Positions 36,680 to 46,299 are shown, counted from the first letter of the stretch. The stretch is 64,000 nt of DNA from JABDIP01 sp965212545 (GCA_965212545.1 CBDBVB010000029.1:1-64000); one strand, 5' to 3'. A program made the numbers and translations. The notes: generated from the letters alone by a model not told the origin.

Positions 36680-38029
36680 CTATTCCGCCATCAAACCGGT
36701 TAACAGCGGCTCCAGCACCTGCAGGCCGAACAGACGCCGTCCGCGCTCGAAATTGGCGGTGACCACGGCCTCACGATGCTCTGCGTCAGTCAGATAGCGA
36801 ACCGCTGATTCGGTCGCGGAGTCCAATCGGTCCGGTACCGGCGACACCAGCCCATCATCGTCGGTCCCGGCGGTCTCGCTGCCCAGCGAGCCGACCTCGA
36901 AGCCGTGCTGCAACAGGTCGGAGACAAAGACCGGGTACTCGAACAACACGATCGGCTTGCGGGCGAACAGCGCCTCGAGGAACTGGTTGCCCCAGCCCTC
37001 CAGAAGGCTGGGATAGCTGATCAGATCGCCATGGGCATAGCAGTCCCACAGCGAGTAGACCTTGCCGCCATCCCACCAGCCGCGCTCCGTCGCCACCCGG
37101 TCGCCAGCCAGGATCATGGTGACGCCAAGGCGCTCGGCCCGCGCCTTCAAGGCCTCCAGATAGGCCGGCGCGCATTCCACCATACCGGCCAGCAAAAGTA
37201 CGATCCTGCCGCTCCATGGCCGTCCATCATGAAGACCGCCGGCCCGCAGGGTTTCCTGGTGCACCGGGCGCTGCATTGCGGCAACCAGGTCGACGGCCAT
37301 CTCGATGCCCTTGCGGTCGACCACCCGGGTTGCCTGCAGCACGCAGATATCGTTCTCGGCGATACCAAGCGTTTCGCGGAGATCGTGATTGTAGTCGTCA
37401 AGTTCCCAAGCCGGCGCGTCGAAGTCGAACACGTTGGGAACGATGGTCGCGGCAAGGCCGGTGCGATCGAGCAACTCATCCCGTGCGAGGCTGTTGATCA
37501 CGGCGTGGCGAACCGTGGGGATGCGCGGCGGGAACGCCAGATCCAGGACGTCTCGCACGAACGCGCAGGTCGGCCGGGCGTATATCTTGCGCTCCCAATG
37601 GAAGTCGTGATGGTGGGCAACGGCGCGCTTGCCGGTCGCCTCGACCGCCTCCATGAAACCGAGGCCGGCGGCCAGGTTCCAGCCCAGCGACCACAGATTG
37701 TTCGGCACCAGCACATCGAGAGAATGGCGCTCGATTGCCCGGCGAACCTGCCGACCGATCGACCCGGACACCGTATCGACCGCGTCGCGCAAGGCGAATT
37801 CGTCCGGATAGTCGGTCAACTCTCCGAATGCGTTGGCGGTCAGTCGCGTGTTGAATTCGTCGGCATAGTGCAACTCGGGGATGACGATCGTTTCGGCAAC
37901 GCCGGCATTGCCAGCGATGTAGACAACTTCATGACCCAGCTTCTCGAGGACCTGGCGCCACTTTCCCATTTCCAGGGACACGCCGTCGGTCTCGCCGACC
38001 CGGAAATGACAAAGCGCGATCCTGCTCAT
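36680..38029 (-). CDS. Glycosyltransferase family 4 enzyme of the glycoside operon
   Basis: 449 residues from ATG 38029 (MSRIALCHFRVGETDGVSLE). N-terminal donor-fold start with HFRVGETDGVSLEMGKW, middle VPNVFDFDAPAWELDDYNHD (linker) and the GT4 C-terminal site YAHGDLISYPSLLEGWGNQF with E-x7-E (EGWGNQFLE). Last gene of the LacI-controlled operon, 125 bases after the fusion glycosidase. In a catabolic operon a GT4 enzyme may run as a phosphorylase, as GT4 trehalose phosphorylases do, rather than as a biosynthetic transferase. That is inference; a solute synthase is the alternative. Confidence 0.85.
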   Translation of the reverse strand: MSRIALCHFRVGETDGVSLEMGKWRQVLEKLGHEVVYIAGNAGVAETIVIPELHYADEFNTRLTANAFGELTDYPDEFALRDAVDTVSGSIGRQVRRAIERHSLDVLVPNNLWSLGWNLAAGLGFMEAVEATGKRAVAHHHDFHWERKIYARPTCAFVRDVLDLAFPPRIPTVRHAVINSLARDELLDRTGLAATIVPNVFDFDAPAWELDDYNHDLRETLGIAENDICVLQATRVVDRKGIEMAVDLVAAMQRPVHQETLRAGGLHDGRPWSGRIVLLLAGMVECAPAYLEALKARAERLGVTMILAGDRVATERGWWDGGKVYSLWDCYAHGDLISYPSLLEGWGNQFLEALFARKPIVLFEYPVFVSDLLQHGFEVGSLGSETAGTDDDGLVSPVPDRLDSATESAVRYLTDAEHREAVVTANFERGRRLFGLQVLEPLLTGLMAE

Positions 38030-38153
38030 GATTGGTCGGAATGGCCTTGATCGTGAGGATGGAGTCTGGGCACCGCCGCTCCGCACCGGCTGCATCGATT
38101 GATCACGATTCGATCAATCCATGCTAGCCCGCATTGCCTCCCCTGACCACGCT

Positions 38154-41100
38154 TCAGGGCGCCTCGCTGGCGGCGGCCCCGCTCAGCCAAAGCATCTCGT
38201 ATGGAGCAAGCGTGACATCGATGCGGCCTCCGGCGGCCGCAAATCGACGGCCGGAAATCAGATCGACCAAGGTGGATTCGCCCGGCCCGGAGCCTTCGAA
38301 CGCCTCAATCGTCACGGATTGCGCACTGTCGGAGAGATTGTGCAGGGCGACGACCGACTCCGGCGTCTCGCCGCCGCGCTGCACGGCAAGGACCGCGTCC
38401 GGCGCGTCCAGCACCCGTTGAGATGTCGATGGATGAAACGCTGGCTGCCGCCGCCACACCCGAAGCAGCGCCGCATAGCGGTCGAAGATGCGCCGCTCCC
38501 GGGACGCCTCGTCGGACAGCATCGACTCGATCTCGGAGACCGAGAACCTGCGACGATTGAGCGACCGCGCCCGCCCGGTCCTGGCGAACCCGTCCCGGTC
38601 GTTGCGGGTGCCGAACAGGTTGTGAAAATAGATCGCAGGGATGCCGGCCAGGGACAGCGCCACCGCCTGCGCCGTCAGATAGCGGTCCAGGCTCAGGGCC
38701 GCCGCCGGGTCGTCGCCAGGCGCCAACAGAGCATCGAAGAAGGTGATGTTCAGTTCATAGGGGCTCTCACCGCCTTCCGGCAGCGCGCGAGCGGACACCT
38801 CGGCGCCGCGCCCCCGTGCCTGCTCGACCAGCGCCGCCACCTCATCCGCCGGCATCAGATCGGCCACCGGGCGCAAGCCGATGCCGTCATGGGTGGCGGT
38901 GATGTTGAAGAAGGCCGTTTCGGCCGATGGTGTCGAAAGGCCCGATGCCCATTGCCCAAGCCGGCGAGCGTCGCCGCGGTAAACGGCATCCAGCAACAGC
39001 GGCGGCAGGGCGAACTGGTACACCATCTGCGCCTCGTCCCGCCCGTCGCCGAAATAGGCGATGTTCTCGGCATGCGGCACGTTTGTCTCAGTGACCAGCA
39101 GGACCTCCGGCGCCACACTATCCAGGACGGCGCGCAGCAATCGGATGCAGGCATGGGTCTGCGGCAGGTTGATGCAGGTCGTGCCCGGCTGCTTCCAGAG
39201 ATAGGACACCGCATCCAGCCGGATCAGTCGGGCTCCACGTTCGACGTAGAACAACAGCAGATCGGCGATCTCGAACAACAGGTCCGGGTTGGCATAATCG
39301 AGATCGATCTGGTCGGCGCTGAAAGTGGTCCAGACCAAGCGCGGTCCGTCCGGCGTCTCATAGCGATGCAGCAGCGGGCTGGTACGCGGCCGGGTCACGC
39401 CGGAGAGGTCTGGCACCGAGTCCGGATTGAAGGCCGGGAAGAAATCGCGATAGGGCGCCCGGCCCTCGCGGAATGCGCGGAACCAATCGCTCTCGGCTGA
39501 GATGTGGTTGACCACCGCGTCATACATGAGGGCGAAGCGCCCGCCAAATCCAGCGATGTCGGGCCAATCGCCGACACCCGGGTCAACAGCGCGGTAGTCG
39601 ATCACCGAAAAACCGTCATCGGAGGAATACGGGTAGAAGGGCAGCAGGTGGACGGCGCCGATGATCCCATCGAGCCGCTGGCCCAGCCAGTCTCGCTGGG
39701 CCGTGGCCGGCGATCGTCCCGCTTCAGTGATCTGATCGCCATAGGTGATCAGGACAGCCTCCTGGGGAATCGCGCGCTCGCCCTCGGCAAGCCGGGGATG
39801 CCGACGGGCGAAATCGGTCATGATGGCGTTCAGGCCCGCCTCCACTGCATCCGTGCTGGCGTCGCCATAAAGCATGGCGATGTGGTTCCGGATCGCCGGC
39901 CGTGGCCCGGCAGAGGGCGGGGCGTCCAGCCAGGACAGCCACATCGCCGCGGTCCAGGTGAAATCGCCGCCTCCGGACCCGGCACCGGTGACCGGCTCGA
40001 AGGCCTCGTTGAACCCGCTCTCGCCGATCGCCCTGGCGGTCCGGGCAGCCAGTTGCGCGGCGCGCCCGCGACGGCCGTAATCCGCCAGGCCCTCGGCGAT
40101 CATGTAACTGAAGATCGCCCAGGCCGGCCCGCGCCAATAGCGGCGAGAATCGAACAGCGGATCGTCAACGGCGATTGTCGGCAGGCCAAACGGCGCGTCC
40201 GCCAGCCAGCGATCCATGCGGGCGATCATGGCATCGGCCTGCTCCGGCGTCGCGGCCCCGCCATACAGGCCGAGGAATCCGGCCGAAGTGGTTGCGGGAA
40301 CCTGTTCGCCGGCCACAAGGTCGACGGCCACGAACATCTGCCGTTCAGGATCCCACAGGCGCTGGAAGCCCTGACTGCCGCGCTCAACCCAAGTCTCGAT
40401 CTCCGCCAGCATCGAGGCCTCGCCGAAGTGGTCCGCCAGCCATGCCAGGTCGCGGTCGGCCCGCAGCAGGATCCCGTTCATCGACGGATCGGCGACGCGG
40501 AACGGTACCCCCCGGGAGAGCGCCTCCGGCTCATACCGGTTCTCTCGCATGATCTTGATCAGCGTCAGAAAGCGGTCATAGTCCTGCTTGGTCGGCCGAT
40601 GGGACGCGTCGACATGGGTGGTGTCCTGGCGAGTATAGGGCGGCAGATCGGCGATCGGCCACATTGGCCATGGCCGTGTCCCAGGCCGGCGAGTTGTCCA
40701 TCCCGGATTCCCAGGGATGATAGATCGCCACCAGCCCCTCCCCATTCGGGTCGCGGGCGGTGTGGAACCAGCGATGCCACGACAGCAGCTTGGGCAGCAG
40801 GATCCGAGCTCTGGCCTCCGCCAGATCCCGGTCCCTTGCCCGCTCGACAAGCCGACGGACCACGCTGGCCGCGACGGGCGGCTGGGTCAGGCCCGAACTA
40901 GCCGGGCTGCGACCGGTGTCGTAGACCTCCGCACCTGGGAAATAGCCATCGTCGCGCACATGGAAGACGATGTGCGGCACCATGCCGTCATCCCACTGGG
41001 CCGCGAACAGGGTTTCAATCTCCTGCCACGCCCGAGACTCGTCGAAGGTGGCCCAGCCGAGGGCCACCAGGCAGGAATCCCAGTTCCACTGATAGGGATA

Positions 41101-41182
41101 CAGGCCGGCTGTCCGGCACCGTATAGCCGCCACGATCGTTGCGCCGCAGGATCTCCCGCGCCCGTTCGGTCAAGGTCGCCAC
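38154..41182 (-). CDS. Fused GH63-like glycosidase and GH13 (sucrose-phosphorylase-like) enzyme, two frameshifts
   Basis: About 1009 residues. GTG 41182 has GCGGAG seven bases upstream. The first half (to about 39925) looks like mannosylglycerate hydrolase/MGH1-type (alpha/alpha)6 enzymes: LYPYQWNWDSCLVALGW, WDDGMVPHIVFH, DPSMNGILLRADRDLAWLAD, WRGPAWAIFSYMIAEGLADY and NEAFEPVTGAGSGGGDFTWT. The second half is GH13 subfamily 18-like: VLITYGDQITEAGRS, HLLPFYPYSSDDGFSVIDYR, LMYDAVVNHIS, GARLIRLDAVSYLWK (nucleophile Asp), LLVTETNVPHAENI (acid Glu) and ITATHDGIGLRP. The halves run in one uninterrupted frame joined by about eleven residues. Breaks near 41108 and 40665 affect only the first half. Activity suggested: hydrolysis plus phosphorolysis of a glucosylglycerate-type solute. 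Confidence 0.82.
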
Positions 41183-41209
41183 GATGCCGCTCCGCTTTCG
41201 GCCGTTCGC

Positions 41210-42451
41210 CTATCCCTTGACCGCGCCGGCGGTCAGTCCGGTCACCAGATAGCGCTCGAACCACAGGAAGATCGCCATGATCGGCACCGTCACGATGACC
41301 GCCCCTGCCATCAGGAATTGCCGCGGCACTTCCGAGCTGTTGAGCGAGACGACGGCGCGCGACAGGGTGAAGATGCGCGGATCGTCCAGGAACATGAACG
41401 CGAACAGGAACTCGTTCCAGGCGATCATGAACACGTAGAGCGCGACCGAGGCCACCGCCGGCAGGCTGAGCGGCAGGGTGATCTTGATGATCACCTGAAA
41501 GCGCGAGCAGCCGTCGATGATGCCCGCTTCCTCGAGCTCCGCCGGCAGGCCGCGGAAATAGCCCTGCAGCATGTACAGCGCCACCGGCAGGGTGGTGGCC
41601 GGATAAACGATCAGCAGGCCAATCAGACTGTCGCGCAAGCCGAGTTGGCTGAAGACCGTATAGAGCGGGATCACCAGCACGATCGCCGGGAACATGTAGA
41701 TGAGCAGGATCGACTGCGACAGCACGACCCGGCCCGGGAAGCGCAGCCTGGACACCGCATAGGCGCCCGGGATCGCTAGGGCCAGGGTGATGACCACGGT
41801 CAGGACAGAGACAAAGGTGCTGACGCCGATATAGAGGCCGAATTTGAACTCGGTGATCACCTGTACATAGCTGGCGAACAGGGCAACCAGACCCTGGGAG
41901 AAATCGATCGCGAGATTGAGCGGGTCGGCCAGCAGTTCGGACTGCTTCTTCAGGCTGCTGACGACCATGACGTAGAACGGGAACGCGACCGAGATCGTGA
42001 AGAACGAGATGCCGAAGCCGCGCAGCAGGCGAATGACGATAGTCTCGAATTCGATCCGGCGGAACGTCGTCGTATTGAGATCGTGGAACGCGGCCCGGAT
42101 CATCAGCGCGACGCAGATGAACACAAGCAGGCTGCCGAAATAGCCCCAAAACACCGAATCGGCGAACGCCACTCCGAACGGCGCGCCACCGGCGAAGAAC
42201 TGGAAGATCACCAGCCCGGCAGCGCCAGATACGGCCAGCGCCTGCCATTCCCGTGCCAGCCGCCCCCTGATCATCAGAAAGGCGACGGCCTGAACGGCCC
42301 CTGCAATCACGGCGCTGGTGAGCGGCAAGGTCGCGTTCTGGCCACCAGCGACGGTGGCGATCAAGCTCCAGACACCAACCCCGAGGATAGCGGCAAGCGC
42401 ACCGACGACGACGGCGATGGCAAGGGCAATGGGAGCGGCGGGACTGTGCAT
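41210..42451 (-). CDS. CUT1 permease, MalG type, with extra N-terminal helices
   Basis: 413 residues. ATG 42451 overlaps the stop of the MalF gene (TGATG). The normal MalG core starts only near residue 140 (FGISFFTISVAFPFYVMVVS). Before it are about four more membrane segments: LAIAVVVGALAAILGVGVW, LTSAVIAGAVQAVAFLMI, ALAVSGAAGLVIFQFFAGG and SVFWGYFGSLLVFICVALMI. Coupling loop ELEEAGIIDGCSRFQVIIKI then TLPLSLPAV. Ends VTGLTAGAVKG. Partner of the also enlarged MalF-type gene upstream. Confidence 0.88.
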   Translation of the reverse strand: MHSPAAPIALAIAVVVGALAAILGVGVWSLIATVAGGQNATLPLTSAVIAGAVQAVAFLMIRGRLAREWQALAVSGAAGLVIFQFFAGGAPFGVAFADSVFWGYFGSLLVFICVALMIRAAFHDLNTTTFRRIEFETIVIRLLRGFGISFFTISVAFPFYVMVVSSLKKQSELLADPLNLAIDFSQGLVALFASYVQVITEFKFGLYIGVSTFVSVLTVVITLALAIPGAYAVSRLRFPGRVVLSQSILLIYMFPAIVLVIPLYTVFSQLGLRDSLIGLLIVYPATTLPVALYMLQGYFRGLPAELEEAGIIDGCSRFQVIIKITLPLSLPAVASVALYVFMIAWNEFLFAFMFLDDPRIFTLSRAVVSLNSSEVPRQFLMAGAVIVTVPIMAIFLWFERYLVTGLTAGAVKG

Positions 42452-43704
42452 CACGACGTCTCCTCTTGGGGCATGAAGACGAAATAGAAGACCATGAAGA
42501 TGGCCAGGACGAAGAACGTCACCACCGATGCGGCCGAGCCGGCGCCGAGATTGGACAGCGCGAAACCCTGTTCATAGACGTTCACGGTCAGCGTCCGGGT
42601 GCCGGCGGCACCGCCGGTCATCAGGAAGATGTCGTCGAACTTGTTGAAGGTCCAAATGAACCGCAGCATGAACAGGATCGAGAAGATGCCGACCAGTTGA
42701 GGCAGGGTGATGAAGCGGAACTTCTGCATCGGCGTTGCGCCGTCCATCTCCGCCGCCTCATAGAGATCGCTGGGCAGGGCCTGCAGCCGCGCCAGGATGA
42801 ACAGAAACGAGAGCGGGAAATAGCGCCACGCCTCAAAGATGATGACCGTGGCAAGGGCCAGTGGAAACTGGAAGGTCAGCCCGAGGAACTCGATGGGAAT
42901 GGCGCGCGTGCCAAGGAAGTTGACCGGTCCGTCAATGACCCCGTAATGGGCGCCAAGCGCATTCAAGACGCCGCTGAACGGGTCCAGGAAGAACACCCAG
43001 GTGAAGGCCACCGCGATGACCGGCGACACGTAGGGAAACAGAAACAGGCCGCGCAGCAGGGTGCGCCCGCGGAAACTCTGATTGAGTAGCAGGGCGGCAA
43101 ACAGGCCGAGGAACAGAGCACCCAGTGTGCCGAACACCGTGTAGTAGATCGTTACCTTCAGGACGTCCCAGAATTCCCGCTGCTGGATGACCCGGCGGAA
43201 ATTGTCGAGGGTGAAATTGGTGGTCAGCAGCGGATTCTGGGAGTCGCCCGACAGAACGGGATCGCTGTCCCTCAGATCCGTGCCGGAGCTGAAGAAATCG
43301 GACGGCGCCGCGAACACGAACTCCAGCCTTTCCCGGTATCCGGCCTCCCATTCGCCGAAATCGCAAGTCAGCAGTTCACCGTCCAACCGGCAGCCATCGA
43401 CGCCTTCACTGAGGCGGAATTCGGCGGGCAGCACGTCGGTCATGGTAACGCCGAAGATCGCGCTGCGGGTCGAACTGTTGCGCACCCGGTACTGGACCTC
43501 GACGGTTCCGTCGGCCTCGTTCAGCGAGACCCGCTCACGGGCCACCGGCTCGGGAGCCCTGAGATCGGCCAGTTCGACCGGCTTGAAACTGATCCAGAAA
43601 TTGGCGACGACCGGAAAGATGACGATCAGGGCGACGATCAGAAGCGGCGGCAGTAGCATCATATATGCCAGCCGTACTTCCTGCGCCTTCAGCGTTTGTT
43701 TCAT
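42451..43704 (-). CDS. CUT1 permease, MalF type, with DUF11-like periplasmic domain
   Basis: 417 residues from ATG 43704. Helix 1 is LAYMMLLPPLLIVALIVIFP. An insert of roughly 120 residues follows before helix 2. Part of it reads like a DUF11/Ig-like module: VEVQYRVRNSSTRSAIFGVT, MTDVLPAEFRLSEGVDGC and LLTCDFGEWEAGYRERLEFV, with two cysteines that could pair. The channel core then runs from KVTIYYTVFGTLGALFLGLF on, with coupling loop LYEAAEMDGATPMQKFRFIT. Intact. It follows the binding protein gene by about 90 bases. Confidence 0.88.
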   Translation of the reverse strand: MKQTLKAQEVRLAYMMLLPPLLIVALIVIFPVVANFWISFKPVELADLRAPEPVARERVSLNEADGTVEVQYRVRNSSTRSAIFGVTMTDVLPAEFRLSEGVDGCRLDGELLTCDFGEWEAGYRERLEFVFAAPSDFFSSGTDLRDSDPVLSGDSQNPLLTTNFTLDNFRRVIQQREFWDVLKVTIYYTVFGTLGALFLGLFAALLLNQSFRGRTLLRGLFLFPYVSPVIAVAFTWVFFLDPFSGVLNALGAHYGVIDGPVNFLGTRAIPIEFLGLTFQFPLALATVIIFEAWRYFPLSFLFILARLQALPSDLYEAAEMDGATPMQKFRFITLPQLVGIFSILFMLRFIWTFNKFDDIFLMTGGAAGTRTLTVNVYEQGFALSNLGAGSAASVVTFFVLAIFMVFYFVFMPQEETS

Positions 43705-43794
43705 GCCCAAGCACCCCGCACGGGTAGGTCCTGTGGAACCGGGAGACGATCGGCGGGCATGCGGGATCGTGTCCGCATGCCCGCCGACATTCGG

Positions 43795-45135
43795 CTATTG
43801 GATTGCCAAAAGCTCCTCGCGCAGCACGGCAACCGTCTCCGGTGCGGAGCGCACGCCGTCGATGTATTCGCGCACCAGCCGGTTGAAGACCTGGCTGTTG
43901 ATGATCTTCGAGGCCAGCGACAGCTGTCCCTCGCGAACACCCCAGCGGTCCGCGGTCTCGAGCCCGGCGACGATCTCCTCAATGACCGGGGCCGGATACA
44001 GATCGCTCAGCGGCGCCTTGCGATCGACGCCGACCGGCAGTTGGCTCCAAGCTTCGGTGAAGCGGTCCGGATCATCCATGGTTCCACGACGGACCGGGAA
44101 CTTGCCTTCCGGCGCGATCGCCAGGGTGGCAGTGTAGCCCTGGTCCATGGAGAACTTCACGAACTCGATCGCCGGGTCGATATCGGCATCGGCCGTGATG
44201 CCGAGATACCGGACGTCACCCCAGGCGGCTCCTGACGGATTGCTGGGGCCGGACACCGTGGTGACGATGCCGGTGCGTTCGGCCAGTTCCCGCGACGTCG
44301 GGTCGGCGTTGATGGTCGGCGGAGCGGAATCCCGCAGACCGGCCAACTCGTCGAGGATGAACGGCGACCAGATGATCATCGCCGCCTGCCCGGCAAAATA
44401 CAGCTCGCGCGACTGCTTCCAATACAGCTCACCCGGAGGGCTGGCTTCGACCAGGGCCTTGTAGAACTCGAGCACCTCGATGGTGGCCGCCTCGTCCAGA
44501 TCGACCGATCCGTCGGCCCGCACCGGGCTGACGCCATTGGCCAGGAAGACATGCTCCAGAACCTGGCTCATGAAGTTTTCGTCGATCTTGGTGGCGGCAA
44601 CGAACCCGTACATCTCCGGCGGGTTGTGCAGCGCCTCGATCGCCGCGACGATGTGGGCGTATGAATCCGGCGCGGCCAGGCCGTTCTGCTCGAACAGATC
44701 CTTGCGATACACGATCATCTGCGTCCAGCCGTCCAGCGGCACGGCCGCGACATCGCCCTCGTAGTTTGCCATCTCCAGTGGGCCGGGCGCGAAGGTTTCG
44801 GCGCCCAGTTCCTCGACCACCTCGTCGGCGGCTCCGGTATCGAGGATGCCGGCCTCGCTCCAGGGCAGCACGTATTGCAGCGTGTGGTAGATCACGTCCG
44901 GCAGGTCGTTGGCGGCAAAGGCCGCCGTCGCCCGGGTGCCGAGTTCGCTCTCGGAGACCGGAATTACCACAACGCTGATCCCAGTCTGGGACTCGAAATC
45001 GGCTGCCATCGCCTCTTGCTTGGCCAGCCGATCCGGCTGCTCCTCGGTGGTCCAGAACCGCAGCTCCTGGGCGCTGGCCGAGGTGGCCATGGCGACGGCC
45101 AGCGCCGTCAGTGTCGGTAACAATAACTTCTTCAT
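43795..45135 (-). CDS. CUT1 ABC transporter substrate-binding protein of the glycoside operon
   Basis: 446 residues. ATG 45135 follows GGGAGGA. Signal peptide KKLLLPTLTALAVAMATSAS, then AQELRFWTTEEQPDRLAKQE. Family-1 extracellular binding fold with VVVIPVSESELGTRATAAFA, DVIYHTLQYVLPWSEAGILD, VPLDGWTQMIVYRKDLFEQN and AAWGDVRYLGITADADIDPA. Intact. It should hand the glycoside to the two enlarged permeases that follow. Confidence 0.9.
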   Translation of the reverse strand: MKKLLLPTLTALAVAMATSASAQELRFWTTEEQPDRLAKQEAMAADFESQTGISVVVIPVSESELGTRATAAFAANDLPDVIYHTLQYVLPWSEAGILDTGAADEVVEELGAETFAPGPLEMANYEGDVAAVPLDGWTQMIVYRKDLFEQNGLAAPDSYAHIVAAIEALHNPPEMYGFVAATKIDENFMSQVLEHVFLANGVSPVRADGSVDLDEAATIEVLEFYKALVEASPPGELYWKQSRELYFAGQAAMIIWSPFILDELAGLRDSAPPTINADPTSRELAERTGIVTTVSGPSNPSGAAWGDVRYLGITADADIDPAIEFVKFSMDQGYTATLAIAPEGKFPVRRGTMDDPDRFTEAWSQLPVGVDRKAPLSDLYPAPVIEEIVAGLETADRWGVREGQLSLASKIINSQVFNRLVREYIDGVRSAPETVAVLREELLAIQ

Positions 45136-45160
45136 CGAACATCCTCCCTTTGGTTCGATT

Positions 45161-45190
45161 GCCGGTCGGCGATACAACGCCGATACCGGC
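45161..45190 (-). promoter_or_regulatory. Hairpin between the LacI and binding-protein genes
   Basis: GCCGGTCGGCG (45161-45171) pairs with CGCCG-AT-ACCGGC (45178-45190), an 11-bp stem with a two-base bulge and a six-base loop. Between a regulator and a binding-protein gene such a stem may partly stop transcription or protect the downstream mRNA. Confidence 0.45.
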
Positions 45191-45249
45191 CCGGGTTAAA
45201 AACGCTCCTCTACCTTCGACTGCGACCACCGCACCGGCCGCAGGTCAAC

Positions 45250-46275
45250 TCAGGCGGCCGACCGGGCTCTCAGCGGTCCGTCGGACTCGCGGGCGACCAG
45301 TTCCGGCCGCCATAGTTCCTGCAATTCCGCCGGCGGCGCGTCCGCCATCAGCGCCAGAAGCTTCTCGGCCAGAGCCTGCCCGGCCTTGCGGATCGGCTGC
45401 CGCAATGTGGTGAGCGGCGGTTCCGTGAAACCGCTCATCCGCAGATCATCGTAGCCGGTTATCGAGACATTGCCGGGCACGTCGAATCCACGCTGCTTCG
45501 CCGCCCGCAACGCGCCGACTGCCATGGTGTCGTTGGCGCAGACCAGCGCCGTCGGAGGTTCGGACAGCGACAGCATTTGTCCGGCGATGGCGTGGCCGCC
45601 CTGCTCGGTCATGTCGCCGGTCAGGACCAGCGCCGCGTCTTCGCCGAGGCCGCATTCGGTCAAGGCGCGGAGATAGCCGGCTTGACGAAGATGCGAGAGG
45701 TTCAGTTCCTCTGGACCATTGATCAGCGCCAGGCGGCGATGGCCGAGGCCGATCAGCCGCCGGCTGAGTTCGTAGAAGCCCCATTCATGGTCCATGTCCA
45801 GATAGGCATAGTCGCAATCGGTCTCGGTCCGGCCATGGGCGACGAACGGAAAACCGCGCTCGATCAGATAGTCGATCCGCTCGTCCCGGCGGCGGGTTCG
45901 GCCGACAATCATCGCGTCGACTCGGCGGCCTTCGACCATCCGGCGATAGGCAACGATCTCCTCGGGACCAGACGGTGCCGCGGTCACCATCAGATCAAGG
46001 TCGTCCTGATGCAAACGCTCACCCAGGCCGACAAGCAATTCGGAGAAGAACGGATCGGTGAAGTGCCCAAACTGAAACGGCAGCACGACTCCGACCGCTT
46101 CGGTGCGGCCCTTCTGCAGACTGCGAGCCAGCCGGTTCGGCACATAGCCATGCTCCCGGGCGGCCTCCACGACGCGCCGGCGCGTCGACTCTTTGACTTC
46201 CGGAAAGCCATTGAGCGCGCGAGACACGGTGGTCACCGACAGATTGAGTCGGCGGGCAAGCTCCCTGAGGTCCAT
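45250..46275 (-). CDS. LacI family transcriptional regulator
   Basis: 341 residues, intact. N-terminal helix-turn-helix MDLRELARRLNLSVTTVSRA then LNGFPEVKESTRRRVVEAAR (hinge with LARSLQKGRTEAVGVV). Sugar-binding core with DAMIVGRTRRRDERIDYLIE, PTALVCANDTMAVGALRAAK and VSITGYDDLRMSGFTEPPLT. First gene of the operon that continues through transporter, fusion enzyme and GT4 gene. A perfect palindromic operator lies nine bases before its start, so it probably represses itself and the operon until the inducing sugar appears. Confidence 0.93.
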   Translation of the reverse strand: MDLRELARRLNLSVTTVSRALNGFPEVKESTRRRVVEAAREHGYVPNRLARSLQKGRTEAVGVVLPFQFGHFTDPFFSELLVGLGERLHQDDLDLMVTAAPSGPEEIVAYRRMVEGRRVDAMIVGRTRRRDERIDYLIERGFPFVAHGRTETDCDYAYLDMDHEWGFYELSRRLIGLGHRRLALINGPEELNLSHLRQAGYLRALTECGLGEDAALVLTGDMTEQGGHAIAGQMLSLSEPPTALVCANDTMAVGALRAAKQRGFDVPGNVSITGYDDLRMSGFTEPPLTTLRQPIRKAGQALAEKLLALMADAPPAELQELWRPELVARESDGPLRARSAA

Positions 46276-46283
46276 TATTGCTC

Positions 46284-46299
46284 TTCAAAACGTTTTGAA
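46284..46299. promoter_or_regulatory. LacI-type operator
   Basis: TTCAAAACGTTTTGAA, a perfect 16-bp palindrome with the central CG typical of LacI/GalR operators, nine bases upstream of the lacI-family start. Confidence 0.8.

Noticed and set aside
38154..40850. Reading the N-terminal 60 residues of the longest open frame as the protein start
   Set aside because: That part is out of frame with the GH63-like domain; the true start lies at 41182 after two frame changes.
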